Below are positions 8,588 through 16,563 of a stretch of DNA of 27,962 bases, one piece after another (the stretch's first letter is position 1; each line of letters begins with the position of its first letter). The DNA is from Pseudomonadota bacterium (lineage in GTDB: Bacteria; Desulfobacterota; Desulfobacteria; Desulfobacterales; ETH-SRB1), in contig JAHIKR010000198.1 of NCBI GenBank assembly GCA_018897415.1, positions 1 to 27,962 of the forward strand, given 5' to 3'. The translations under genes were made by a program, and so were the position numbers. The notes under the pieces are model-generated. The model had not been told where the DNA came from. It searched no databases and saw only the letters and a program-made list of their open reading frames with translations.

Positions 8588-8950
8588 AATTTATCCTCCT
8601 TTAATAAATCACACCTGAAGCTCAAGCGCAGCCGGTTTATTTCATATTTTTCGACACTATATATAATTCTATACATTATATTAAGAATTTTGAAAGTTTA
8701 TTTTTAAATTTAAGGAATAAATAATTATGGAAAAACTGAAAATAGAGTTATTTGCGGCTGGATTTATTTTTATTTGTCTGCGCTTTTCTACAAGGAGTTC
8801 TTGCAATTTTTGCACACTGATCAATATGTTTTGACACTTAACATTGATTGTGGTAATAACTGGCTCGCCTTTGTTATGCGAAGGCTCACTGGGGTTCTTG
8901 GGCTTTTTTACTCAACTACAGATAAAAATTAAAAAGGAAGGAGAGTTAAG
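8588..8950. other. Divergent intergenic region, 363 bp
   Basis: This gap separates the ABM operon (minus) from the small plus-strand gene at 8951. It is very AT-rich on the left half. It contains the plus-strand promoter described separately and a 35-codon frame at 8727-8834 that I do not accept as a gene. I see no RNA gene or strong terminator. Confidence 0.6.
8831..8859 (+). promoter_or_regulatory. Sigma70-type promoter for the gene at 8951
   Basis: A perfect TTGACA (8831-8836) is separated by 17 bp from TAATAA (8854-8859). TG one base before the latter makes an extended -10. Transcription would start about 85 bp before the 8951 gene. The -10 hexamer itself is only a partial match. Confidence 0.5.
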
Positions 8951-9256
8951 ATGAGTTTGATGCGTTTTGGGTTGAATGGAATAGTGGCATTCAGGAATAA
9001 GGATAAAAATAATAGCCTTCGGCATCTTTGTGTAGATTGCGCCCGTATGGCAAGGGAAAAACATACGCTAATCCCTTTCTTAGATGGTCACTTAAATGCA
9101 ACGCTTAGCGATTTTGGCAGGGACTTGGGCGCAATGATTTTGTGTGACGAATGTGGCCAGGTCATAGCAACCTATTATCCTGAGGCCTTCTGGACGAGTC
9201 ATAAAGCAGAAGAAGGGGGTGGAGATTACAGATCATTGATACTCAAGAAATTTTAG
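8951..9256 (+). CDS. Small hypothetical protein with two CxxC-type pairs
   Basis: I do not recognise a family for this 101-residue protein. It has a possible zinc-binding set: Cys27 and Cys30 in HLCVDCARMA, and Cys65 and Cys68 in LCDECGQVIA. Two CxxC knuckles about 35 residues apart would suit a small treble-clef or zinc-ribbon fold. It has no signal peptide or membrane segment. The start is well supported: AAGGAGAG lies about seven bases before ATG, and a TTGACA promoter lies upstream. It is alone on the plus strand between minus-strand genes, at the border between core and accessory DNA. Confidence 0.7.
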   Translation: MSLMRFGLNGIVAFRNKDKNNSLRHLCVDCARMAREKHTLIPFLDGHLNATLSDFGRDLGAMILCDECGQVIATYYPEAFWTSHKAEEGGGDYRSLILKKF

Positions 9257-9307
9257 GAGAAGGTTAGAAGGCGCACAAAATATATACTGACGGCCAAACT
9301 GAAAATT

Positions 9308-9616
9308 TTAGAGGTTGTCTATATTTTTTTCAACACTTTGATAACCAACCAATAGCCTTAATTTTACATTTTCTGGTTTTTCGCAAGGTGTGCCAGAATA
9401 TTTTCTAATAAGACTACTCATATCTTTAGATTCTGCCGGAGATAGATAATGAATCAAATCCGGCCCGGATTTTGGAATTTCTGAGAAAAGAGCAAAATTT
9501 TGTGGAGCCCCAAGTTCCATGAATATTTTGTTAAACATATCCGTCAGCTCACTCTCATCTCCAGCAGTTATTTGAGAGTGTGAAAAAATAATTTTGTGCC
9601 ATTGCTGTGTTGACAT
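9308..9616 (-). CDS. Hypothetical protein
   Basis: I take the ATG at 9614-9616, giving 102 residues (MSTQQWHKIIFSHSQITAGD...). A GTG start seven codons upstream (9635-9637) is possible but its extra residues are encoded by the G-rich stretch that would serve as ribosome-binding site (GGGGGG). The protein is soluble, with no motif I can name. It has several short hydrophobic patches (FNKIFMELGAPQNFALF, LRLLVGYQSV). It lies just downstream of the truncated ParE fragment on the same strand, at the left end of the accessory block. Function unknown. Confidence 0.55.
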   Translation of the reverse strand: MSTQQWHKIIFSHSQITAGDESELTDMFNKIFMELGAPQNFALFSEIPKSGPDLIHYLSPAESKDMSSLIRKYSGTPCEKPENVKLRLLVGYQSVEKNIDNL

Positions 9617-9663
9617 TTTGCGACCCCCCAAAGGCACCCAGTAGTTTTTCAGGCTTATGCTTC

Positions 9664-9750
9664 TTAGGCAGCTGATGGTTTGTCTTTGGCAATGTAATTA
9701 GCGATTTCCGACGCTCTATCAATAGCTAAGGGGGACCAGATTAATCTCAT
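9664..9750 (-). pseudogene. Truncated ParE/RelE-type toxin (N-terminal 28 codons)
   Basis: The ATG at 9748-9750 opens a frame encoding MRLIWSPLAIDRASEIANYI then AKDKPSAA and a TAA at 9664-9666. This is the characteristic N-terminus of ParE/RelE-superfamily toxins, normally about 90-105 residues. Everything after the first helix is missing, including the catalytic or gyrase-interacting part. In the same frame just upstream, RLRGTKASPE before the ATG may be the last bit of the cognate antitoxin. The stump lies between an unknown gene and an intron remnant, which suggests deletion by rearrangement. A functional toxin is excluded. Confidence 0.7.
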
Positions 9751-9809
9751 TTCAGGACTCGCTTTAGTACCTCTTAATCTCCATTAAGGAACTTTGGGTG
9801 AATATTCAC

Positions 9810-9909
9810 TATCCGGCTACGGCCCGATAAGCTTTGTGAAACGCCCGGTGCGGACCCGCAAGCCGTGGTGTTGTGGGGGCTGAGGGAGAAAAACCCTCAG
9901 CTACCCGAT
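9810..9909 (+). mobile_element. 3' end of a group II intron (domain V/VI-like remnant)
   Basis: Positions 9875-9906 form a domain VI-like hairpin. GGG (9875-9877) pairs with CCC (9904-9906), and a 9-bp stem (9878-9886 with 9894-9902) closes a short A-rich loop. A single unpaired A at 9903 lies between the stems. This bulged A is 7 nt from the end of CCCGAT (9909), where a group II branch point should be, and the end AT fits the AY rule. The upstream segment 9825-9870 (GTGAAACGCCCGGTGCGGAC..) resembles the domain V region that follows many bacterial intron reverse transcriptases, by memory. The 5' part and the RT are absent; the left limit is uncertain. A perfect 12-bp palindrome GTGAATATTCAC is at 9798-9809. 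The 3' flank is TAGCCC, an attC-like core, just past the res stop. Confidence 0.55.
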
Positions 9910-9922
9910 TAGCCCATAATTT

Positions 9923-12445
9923 TTAAACACCATTTTTAACTAATTCCGCATCCAGTTTTGAATTAAAATTTAAGTTACCCTCCCTCAAATGGTCGAAATA
10001 ATAGTCATAATCTTCTGGTGTCAGAAAATTAAAATAATATTTCAATTTTCTACGCTGTTCATTCAAGGTGTCAAAATGTTTTTTCGCTGCCTTGTATTTG
10101 GCTTTATTTTCATCAGACGGGGCACGTATTTCCTCATCACCTTTGATTTCAACTACCAAAATATTTTTATTTATTTTGATAAAGAAGTCAGGATTAAAAC
10201 GGCCACGTTTCGGATGTTCGCCTTTTTTCCACGAATACTCGATAGGATAAAAATCCTGATCTGTGGATTTTAACCAACTATCAACTACTTTTGAATTTTC
10301 ATGCTTAATGAGATCTCGAACAAATAGTCGTTCTGGTTTATGATCGGCAATGACAATGTTTAAAGGAGTTTTAAAGGTATAGGTATTGTCAATTTTTTCC
10401 ATTGCTGACCTTGGTAATGTTTCATCTTCATCAATTTCATTTAAAAAATTAATGCTCTCCTCATCACTTAATTTTTTTGATAAGTCATCCCAAAATATGG
10501 TAGCCTCGGCTCTTTTGATAGAAGCGAAACCAACGCTATTGCGATTTCTATCACGAGTATGTATTTTTATAAGCGCTTTCGGAGACATTTTGTAACGAAC
10601 CGCTTTAGCGGCAGGGCGATGAATAACGCCGAAAGCCTGATATATCCTTTGTCTGTTTTCGTCACTGACCTGATTGCCTTTTTCGCCAATACGATGCAAA
10701 GAGTTTGTAATAAGTTTTTTTAACCAATGAAGGTTATATTTGTCAGAATAATTTGTGGGATTTTCCGTTTCGGCTGTTTCCATATCAATAGATTTAAAAC
10801 GATTTTGCAATTGTTCTGCAATTTCATCAATTGAAAACATTTTATATTTGATCAGTGTTTTCTTTCTACGGCTTTCACCAGTTGTTGCACGAACATATTC
10901 CGTTTCTCGTTCTAACGCTGGCGCCTGGCGAATCAGTGTAATAAAACCCTTGGTAAATTCATATTCTTTTTTTTGTTTGTATTCTTCCGTTTCTGTCAGT
11001 TTAGCGTAATCAATATTATGTATGCTGAAATGTAAATCCTGTTCTTTTTCGACTGGATACGAGTAAATACGTTTTTCAATCTCCAGAACTTCATCAACCA
11101 GATGCTTTATCCTGCCAGACCAGCGATCGTGGTTGAAAACAGTAACCACAGGTTTTTGCCCTAAATAAACTTCAGGAATCCGCAAACCTCTTCCAAGCAC
11201 CTGGGCGATAAGCAATTTACTGGCAAATGCTCTTTCTTCGTGGGGAACAATCTGAAATACATTTTTTACATCCCATCCCTCGGTTAGCATGCTTACTGAA
11301 GTGATCCACTCAACAGGGCTGTCCTTTCTGTCAACATCAGCCAATTTTCGCAAATTATTTTTATGTTTAGGTGAAGATGTAACCTCCAAGACCTTTTTGC
11401 TGGCATCTTCTTCAGAAATATCTTCCATTTCTGCAATGAATTGAATGAGATCATCCGTTAATTTATTACAAGCCCTGATATCTTTGGTTATAAGAATCGT
11501 AAGCGGTTTTAACAAACGATATTTTGTATTCTTATTCTCAATGTGATTATCATAAATTTTTTGAAATTTTTCATCCTGCGTGTTCGATGTGTCCTCAGCG
11601 ACATAATCAATTATTTTCACAAAACCTTCTTCAATGGCTTCACGCAAAGAATAGCGAGAGATTACATCTGTAAAATATTCATCACCGATATAACAAGTGC
11701 CTGACAAACCAACGACATATTTAAAACCAAACTCACCGTCAATCAGAAACTCTTTCCATTTTTTAAATGACTTACCTGTTTGATTATAGACATGATGAGT
11801 CTCATCATTAAGCACAATTGTCCGTTTGCCTTTTCCATCAAGACTTTCACGAATTGATGATTTTACGTGTTCATAAAGAGCGTGGCAATTCTCAACACAA
11901 ATTGTCCCCATTGTAATGCTTTCAGTAGCATTAATAATGTGCGGATTTTTGATTGCAGCATCATCGGGTAACAAATTTCTCAACGCTTCATCTCCTGAAA
12001 GCAATTTGAATTTTTCCATAAGTCCGTCTTCAATCGTAGTGGACGGACAAACGACCAGCACATGATCTACTACACCTTCTGCAAGCATAATGCGGGCAAT
12101 ACCATAAATTACATAACTTTTACCAGTTCCTGTTGCCAAATCAAGTGAACAGGATAGTTTATTCGGAAATTGCAGATGCCTTTTATATTGCTCAAAGGAA
12201 CCATACATTGTTTGCAGATTTACATTGGAATGGTAATTTTCCTCTGCCAATTGAGACAGATTATTATAATTTCCACCCATCAAATATAAAAGCGTATTTC
12301 TGATGGCTTCTTTCTGATATTCCCGTTCACCGCACAATGCGTCCAAAAAACCTTCATATTTGTTAATATCAAAAGCAGACGGATCCACACTCTTACTGAC
12401 ACGCAATACAAGATCCTGGTTGAGAACTCGTTGATGTTCCAACAT
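9923..12445 (-). CDS. res: Type III restriction enzyme, Res subunit (helicase-nuclease)
   Basis: This 840-residue protein has a superfamily 2 translocase core: Walker A ATGTGKS at 104-110, DETHH (DEAD/DEAH-box) at 214-218, and a motif V/VI region SVSMLTEGWDVKN then QVLGRGLRIP around 385-420. The C-terminal nuclease has the PD-(D/E)XK pattern FNPDFFIKIN ... VVEIKGDE. Family knowledge: Res joins Mod to cut unmethylated DNA between inversely oriented sites. Its ATG (12443-12445) is one base after the mod stop, with GGGGAG overlapping the end of mod, so translation is probably coupled. It appears intact. On the minus strand its stop is followed by GGGCTAA and then by the intron remnant. Confidence 0.9.
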   Translation of the reverse strand: MLEHQRVLNQDLVLRVSKSVDPSAFDINKYEGFLDALCGEREYQKEAIRNTLLYLMGGNYNNLSQLAEENYHSNVNLQTMYGSFEQYKRHLQFPNKLSCSLDLATGTGKSYVIYGIARIMLAEGVVDHVLVVCPSTTIEDGLMEKFKLLSGDEALRNLLPDDAAIKNPHIINATESITMGTICVENCHALYEHVKSSIRESLDGKGKRTIVLNDETHHVYNQTGKSFKKWKEFLIDGEFGFKYVVGLSGTCYIGDEYFTDVISRYSLREAIEEGFVKIIDYVAEDTSNTQDEKFQKIYDNHIENKNTKYRLLKPLTILITKDIRACNKLTDDLIQFIAEMEDISEEDASKKVLEVTSSPKHKNNLRKLADVDRKDSPVEWITSVSMLTEGWDVKNVFQIVPHEERAFASKLLIAQVLGRGLRIPEVYLGQKPVVTVFNHDRWSGRIKHLVDEVLEIEKRIYSYPVEKEQDLHFSIHNIDYAKLTETEEYKQKKEYEFTKGFITLIRQAPALERETEYVRATTGESRRKKTLIKYKMFSIDEIAEQLQNRFKSIDMETAETENPTNYSDKYNLHWLKKLITNSLHRIGEKGNQVSDENRQRIYQAFGVIHRPAAKAVRYKMSPKALIKIHTRDRNRNSVGFASIKRAEATIFWDDLSKKLSDEESINFLNEIDEDETLPRSAMEKIDNTYTFKTPLNIVIADHKPERLFVRDLIKHENSKVVDSWLKSTDQDFYPIEYSWKKGEHPKRGRFNPDFFIKINKNILVVEIKGDEEIRAPSDENKAKYKAAKKHFDTLNEQRRKLKYYFNFLTPEDYDYYFDHLREGNLNFNSKLDAELVKNGV

Positions 12446-12446
12446 A

Positions 12447-14354
12447 TCAGTTACTCCCCGCCTGAATTTGTTTTGAATTGGAAAAATCTTCTATTCCTTT
12501 AATTTCGCGATACTCGTTACCATAAATATCAAGATAAATGATCATCATCTGACCTTTAATTTCCTCCACAGGTAAATACACTTTCCAACTGTTTTTTTCG
12601 ATTTCGCTGGCATAATAGACCTTATCCAGATTGAAAATGTCGCCATCATAATTGAAATCCACCATAATCATGGATAGCGATTCCCTATTTTCCAACTGAC
12701 TTGCCCCTTTAAGCATGGCTTCACTTTTAAAGGTGCTGATTTTAATAGCTGCATATTCAACCAATTGATTTTTCGGCTTTTCCATAGAATATTTGCAGTT
12801 AACTTTGGGTGCGCGGATAAAATCGAATCCAACGGCATCCACTGTATCGTTTACCTGGCTTTCATCAATGGGTTGTTTGATGGCTTCAAAATCCCGATTG
12901 TGCAATTCATTAATAATTGAATAAGGGATACGCAGGATATAATAGCGCACAGAGCCTTTTTCGATATAGTCCTCTAAAAACATGACGCTGGCGGCAGGGG
13001 CAATGATAAAAAACTGTTTGCCAACTTTTGAGCCAAGCATGGCATGAAGATCATCAATGAATCCGTAATCCAAAACGACACCGCCGTCCTGCTGGTAATT
13101 GAACACCAGCACATCTGACCGTCCCCTGTAACCATCCAATTCAATTCCTGAAACAGTATGTTTAGAATCCCTGCAATTGAACAGGTGTAATGCAAAAAGA
13201 CGCCAGTCTTTCCACGGGAGTTGTTTTAATTTAGAAAAATCATACAGACCAGCATGATATAAGGTGAACGGTTTGGGCTTTAACTTTTTGCCTTTGTTTC
13301 CTATTTCGCTTTTCAGATTGAGCAGGCGTTTTTGCATGGTGTAAATAGCAAGTTTACCGCAATCAATCCCAATCCATCTGAGTCCTAATTTTTCAGCAAC
13401 GGCTAATGTGGTTCCAGAGCCAGCAAAAGCATCTAAGACTATATCTCCATCATTTGATGATGCCTTAATAATTCGTTCAATTAATTTTTCTGGTTTTTGT
13501 GTTGGGTAACTTGTTATTTCAGGCGAATTTACAACAGTTTGAAAACTCGCAATATCTGTCCAAACATCAGAGATGGGAACTCCTTTTGCTTCATCTAAAT
13601 ATATTCTTTTAGTTTTAGTTATTGGTTTGTAATGTCTTCCGTATTTATCTTTTTTTGTGAATCGTCTCAATTGGCTTTCATTATAAGGTAAGTATTCTTT
13701 GTTAAAAACGACATTTTCAGTCTTTGAGTAATAAAAGATTGTATCATGACCACGCACAAAGCTATTAACTAAACTCTTAAATCCTGCTACTCCACTTAAT
13801 GTCCATATTATCTCTCTTCTAAATCTTTGCTCTAAAAAGATTTCATCCATAATTGTTTTAGCATAATGCGCCTTTTTCCAATCTAAATGGACATAAATGC
13901 TTCCATCGGCCGCAAGTAATTCTTTAAGGAAAACAAGTCTTTTTCTTAAAAATTCAATGAATTTTGCCCCTACGATTTTGTCTTGATATGCCTTTTGATC
14001 CTGACTGCCTCGAAACTCCTGTTTTGTTGCAAACGGCGGATCAATATAGATCAGTTTCACCCGTCCTTTTACATTGGGATCATCAAGTAAAGATTTCATA
14101 ACTTGTAAATTATCGCCAAAAATAAGTTTATTTGTCCAGTCATCGCCGTTTTTACCAAAAGTCTTTATGGGTTGTAAAGGAACTGCCATTGTATCTGCTA
14201 AAATATCTTCTTCACGCTCTTTTCCCGCATACACAAGTTCATATTCTTTTTTTTCAGGCGGGAAAAGGATATGTTTGTAATCCAAAGGCAGGTCTTTGCC
14301 TGATTGCAAAATTTCAACAATTCTTTGTCGCTCTTTTTCCGATAGTATAGACAA
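12447..14354 (-). CDS. mod: Type III DNA-methyltransferase, Mod subunit (beta-class adenine methylase)
   Basis: This 635-residue protein has beta-class order: the catalytic motif IV YIDPPFAT (DPPF 105-108, in place of the usual DPPY) precedes SAM-binding motif I DAFAGSGTT (FAGSG 310-314). The target-recognition region presumably lies between them and in the C-terminal third. DPPF is an accepted variant. It methylates adenine in the recognition site and gives specificity to Res. The start is TTG at 14352-14354, supported by GGAGG at 14362-14366 seven bases upstream. radC ends 21 bp upstream and res begins one base downstream, so radC-mod-res reads as one operon. The recognition sequence cannot be deduced. 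Confidence 0.9.
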   Translation of the reverse strand: MSILSEKERQRIVEILQSGKDLPLDYKHILFPPEKKEYELVYAGKEREEDILADTMAVPLQPIKTFGKNGDDWTNKLIFGDNLQVMKSLLDDPNVKGRVKLIYIDPPFATKQEFRGSQDQKAYQDKIVGAKFIEFLRKRLVFLKELLAADGSIYVHLDWKKAHYAKTIMDEIFLEQRFRREIIWTLSGVAGFKSLVNSFVRGHDTIFYYSKTENVVFNKEYLPYNESQLRRFTKKDKYGRHYKPITKTKRIYLDEAKGVPISDVWTDIASFQTVVNSPEITSYPTQKPEKLIERIIKASSNDGDIVLDAFAGSGTTLAVAEKLGLRWIGIDCGKLAIYTMQKRLLNLKSEIGNKGKKLKPKPFTLYHAGLYDFSKLKQLPWKDWRLFALHLFNCRDSKHTVSGIELDGYRGRSDVLVFNYQQDGGVVLDYGFIDDLHAMLGSKVGKQFFIIAPAASVMFLEDYIEKGSVRYYILRIPYSIINELHNRDFEAIKQPIDESQVNDTVDAVGFDFIRAPKVNCKYSMEKPKNQLVEYAAIKISTFKSEAMLKGASQLENRESLSMIMVDFNYDGDIFNLDKVYYASEIEKNSWKVYLPVEEIKGQMMIIYLDIYGNEYREIKGIEDFSNSKQIQAGSN

Positions 14355-14375
14355 TGGTTCGCCTCCAGATAATAT

Positions 14376-15110
14376 TTAATTTATTGCTTCCATTTCATAC
14401 TCTTCAATTAAGCTATCATCAGCAAAACTATAATATGTATTTTCACCAATTATCACATGATCAAAAATTCTTATTTCCATAGCCCGAGCAGCAATGACTA
14501 AATCTTTTGTTAAAATTTTATCTGCCTTGCTTGGTTCTACATCCCCAGATGGATGATTATGCGCTAAAATAATTGCAGGCGCCTGGTATTTCAACGCCGT
14601 CAATAAAATATCCCGAATTGATGGATTTACACGATCTACAGTTCCCAAATCAATATCAATCACCTCCGAAATATGATTCCCCTTATCGAGCAAAATAACT
14701 TTAAACAACTCTTTCTTTAAATCTCGCATTAAAGGTGTTAAAAACTCAACTAAATCAGCAGACGATTTCACCACTCCATGAAATGCTTTTTCCTCGCTCA
14801 TCATTCGCCGCCCCAATTCAATTGTAGCCTTAATTTGTGCGACTTTAGCATCCTTCAAACCTGCAATCTCTTTGAATTCAGAAATATCCACGCCGCTCAT
14901 CGCACGCAATGATTTAAACTTATTCAATAATTCTCTTCCAAGATCAATTGCACTTTTGCCAGCCATTCCTGTCCTGATTACAATCGCCAGCAATTCAGCA
15001 TTGCTCAAATTGTGCTCTCCAAATTTAAGCAATTTTTCCCTGGGTCGATCATCTTCAGGCCAATTACGAATGGATAAAGGATATTTTTTAGTATTTGACT
15101 TATTCTTCAT
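14376..15110 (-). CDS. radC: RadC family JAB/MPN protein
   Basis: This 244-residue protein starts its conserved part with NWPEDDRPREKLLKFGEHNL, followed by a helix-hairpin-helix region (about 70-90, SEFKEIAGLKDAKVAQIKA). A JAB1/MPN metalloprotease-like domain follows with a complete JAMM motif in AHNHPSGDVEPSKAD near 178-192. Length is normal. Family knowledge: RadC was once called a DNA repair protein, but its role is unclear, and it is frequent in genomic islands and near restriction-modification genes. It probably leads the mod-res operon. The ATG at 15108-15110 has no evident ribosome-binding site. It lies 13 bp past a GTTAGCC-type half attC site, suggesting that the native upstream region was lost. 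Confidence 0.9.
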   Translation of the reverse strand: MKNKSNTKKYPLSIRNWPEDDRPREKLLKFGEHNLSNAELLAIVIRTGMAGKSAIDLGRELLNKFKSLRAMSGVDISEFKEIAGLKDAKVAQIKATIELGRRMMSEEKAFHGVVKSSADLVEFLTPLMRDLKKELFKVILLDKGNHISEVIDIDLGTVDRVNPSIRDILLTALKYQAPAIILAHNHPSGDVEPSKADKILTKDLVIAARAMEIRIFDHVIIGENTYYSFADDSLIEEYEMEAIN

Positions 15111-15122
15111 ATCATTTGCGGC

Positions 15123-15129
15123 GTTAGCC
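15123..15129 (-). other. attC half site (inverse core only) after the NBR1-Ig gene
   Basis: The plus strand reads GTTAGCC (6/7 to GTTRRRY), 18 bp past the stop of the 15147 gene, where an inverse core would sit. The matching rest of an attC is absent, and radC begins 13 bp further on. The same TTAGCCC occurs beyond the res stop at 9909-9915. Confidence 0.4.
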
Positions 15130-15146
15130 CCAGCAGCTTACTTTTT

Positions 15147-15686
15147 TTACTGTATTACATCAACGCTTACATAAACAGGCTTTTGGCTGGGAAGCAAAAT
15201 ACGACCATTCTCATCTACCATTTTCCATTCCGCGTAACACGAACCGGGTAGTTCTGGGGCTACGAGATTTACTGCTATCTTTGCACATTCGTCCGGGAGT
15301 GTATACGGGATACGAATACGATCTGGGGACTTTAGACGTCCTGGGCCATCACGAGGACCTTGTCTTTGAAGAAACCGATTCTCCCACGTGACAAAACCTA
15401 TATTCTGAATTTCCCAAACTTTCCGGAATTTCTGACCCACTTTTACCCGAGTACCATCTGGTATTGTGGCATCCCTTACGAACTGAGACTTATCTCCCTC
15501 ATGGTGAGGCTGGGATTGTTTAATATTATGTGATGCAGAAAGAACTTTCGCACTGGCTTGCTTTGTGAGCCGGCCTATGTGGTAAGCGATATTCGAGCGG
15601 AGTTCAGCGCATTGCTCAGTAAACAGCAAAACAACTACCGCAAGTACGAATCCAACGATTGTTGCAAACGCTAAGATAAATTCCAT
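15147..15686 (-). CDS. Membrane-anchored NBR1-type Ig-like domain protein
   Basis: I use the ATG at 15684-15686 (179 residues), which places a membrane helix at residues 3-22 (FILAFATIVGFVLAVVVLLF). A longer frame to 15806 would overlap the preceding gene and cross the attC-like site. A linker (about 25-68) is followed by an NBR1-like Ig/FW domain at 69-178, with its diagnostic Trp residues (Trp91 in RKVWEIQN, Trp101 in FVTWENRF, Trp154 in YAEWKMV). Topology may put the Ig domain outside or inside; the short N-terminus does not decide it. Family knowledge: the domain is best known from the eukaryotic autophagy receptor NBR1, and bacterial homologues are of unknown function. It is probably a single cassette. 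Confidence 0.72.
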   Translation of the reverse strand: MEFILAFATIVGFVLAVVVLLFTEQCAELRSNIAYHIGRLTKQASAKVLSASHNIKQSQPHHEGDKSQFVRDATIPDGTRVKVGQKFRKVWEIQNIGFVTWENRFLQRQGPRDGPGRLKSPDRIRIPYTLPDECAKIAVNLVAPELPGSCYAEWKMVDENGRILLPSQKPVYVSVDVIQ

Positions 15687-15713
15687 TTTCTCGCTTTTCT
15701 CAACCCGGATACG

Positions 15714-15763
15714 GGGCCTCGCCAGGGCATCACCTGGGATCAGAGTGAATGCCTTTGTTGGCC
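15714..15763 (-). other. Short attC-like site after the 15766 gene
   Basis: The plus strand has GGCATCAC (15727-15734) that pairs with GTGAATGCC (15745-15753), flanked by GCCTCGC-type sequence on the left and GTTGGCC (15757-15763) on the right. The right core is two bases past the stop of the preceding gene. GTTGGCC is identical to the core at the other end of the same cassette (complement of 16495-16501). At about 50 bp it is shorter than most attC sites, and its left core is degenerate. Confidence 0.5.
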
Positions 15764-15765
15764 AG

Positions 15766-16479
15766 TTAAGTTGTCTCAGACTTAAATGCCTTATTTTCTT
15801 GATCAATGAATCGTATTATTCTTTCTTCGATCTTAGTCATCTCATTATGCCATTGGTTCGTTTTGGGAACCCATAAACTGATGGTTGAAAGCATTACACC
15901 AGTCCATAAGCATATTGTATAAGCTGAAGTCTTGAAGAGATCGCTTTTAAAGGTTGAGCCAAAATGGATAGAAGTTTCGTTGGGAATGTAATCAGTTGAT
16001 ATCTGAGGTAATAAGCCAATCGGATCTGTATGAGCGAAACTGCACAATGTGCTATACCACTGTCTCATTTTACCTTTTAACGGGTTAAAATCCGCATCAA
16101 GTTTTTTAAGCATAGCAGCATGTCCAGGAGGTTGTTTTTTTAAGCTATGACTCAGCCATAGATGAGCTTTATCGGGGCATTTTGACAGGTAGTGAAAAGC
16201 GATCCAATTTTCATATACAATTCGAAGAAGGTTTAGAGATTGCACATAATAACCCCGAAGCGCTATGTCTACAGAACATTTTAGTGTGTTAAAATTATGG
16301 CTTAATAGACTCATTTTCGCTATGGTTGCATCGGAAGTATCTGGGCTATTGGCAACAGAAAATGCATCTGCAAATAATCCGACAGCATCTTGAAGTAACT
16401 GAACAACTTCATGAGCTTGTTCATTAGTCGCTTTTTCGACTAGTTGTGCATCTCTTTCTAAATCTTCCCAAGTGTTCAT
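15766..16479 (-). CDS. HEPN/DUF5677-like all-helical protein
   Basis: This 237-residue protein is predicted almost wholly helical, with no signal peptide. The block ALRGYYVQSLNLLRIVYENW (74-92) followed by FHYLSKCPDKAHLW resembles the DUF5677/AbiV-like helical family. A later helix has MRQWYSTLCSFAHTDPIGL (138-156), where Arg139 and His150 could be active-site-like, but the spacing is not a clean Rx4-6H. A hydrophobic stretch at about 185-203 may be a buried helix. The ATG at 16479 has AGGGA eight bases upstream. It is bounded by attC-like sites on both sides with matching cores, so it is the best-defined single-gene cassette. The family assignment is tentative. Confidence 0.6.
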   Translation of the reverse strand: MNTWEDLERDAQLVEKATNEQAHEVVQLLQDAVGLFADAFSVANSPDTSDATIAKMSLLSHNFNTLKCSVDIALRGYYVQSLNLLRIVYENWIAFHYLSKCPDKAHLWLSHSLKKQPPGHAAMLKKLDADFNPLKGKMRQWYSTLCSFAHTDPIGLLPQISTDYIPNETSIHFGSTFKSDLFKTSAYTICLWTGVMLSTISLWVPKTNQWHNEMTKIEERIIRFIDQENKAFKSETT

Positions 16480-16494
16480 TTTTTACATCCCTAT

Positions 16495-16562
16495 GGCCAA
16501 CGTCAGAGCTGTGGGGCGCGAGCCGCGCAACGGTGAAGCGTCCCAAACGAGCGAATTGATAA
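16495..16562 (-). other. attC-like site interrupted by an IS110-family element
   Basis: Minus-strand reading: the core GTTGGCC (16495-16501) closes the site. GGGACGC and GCGCCCC (around 16514-16543) form the inner stem around a short variable segment. The opening side reads ATTATCAATTCGCTCG, close to the start of classic attC sites but with a damaged inverse core. The damage lies where the IS110-family element begins (about 16556-16564), consistent with insertion into the site. Confidence 0.5.
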
Positions 16563-16563
16563 T

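Noticed and set aside
8727..8834. 35-codon frame MEKLKIELFAAG... in the 8588-8950 gap
   Set aside because: The ribosome-binding site is poorly spaced, and an overlapping longer frame without ATG/GTG start runs to about 8931. No conserved feature supports either.
8873..8879. GTTATGC, identical to an attC core
   Set aside because: No paired arms or partner core are nearby, and the next gene is in the wrong orientation. It lies between promoter and gene, so chance is more likely.
9798..9809. GTGAATATTCAC palindrome as an operator
   Set aside because: It is a perfect 12-mer but stands between gene debris and the intron remnant, with no promoter or intact gene to control.
12974..13195. 73-codon minus-strand ORF inside mod
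   Set aside because: It is out of frame with mod, whose motifs continue through the region, so it is a shadow.
15687..15806. N-terminal 40-residue extension of the NBR1-Ig protein
   Set aside because: It would overlap the preceding gene, read through the attC-like site and place a polar stretch before the membrane helix.
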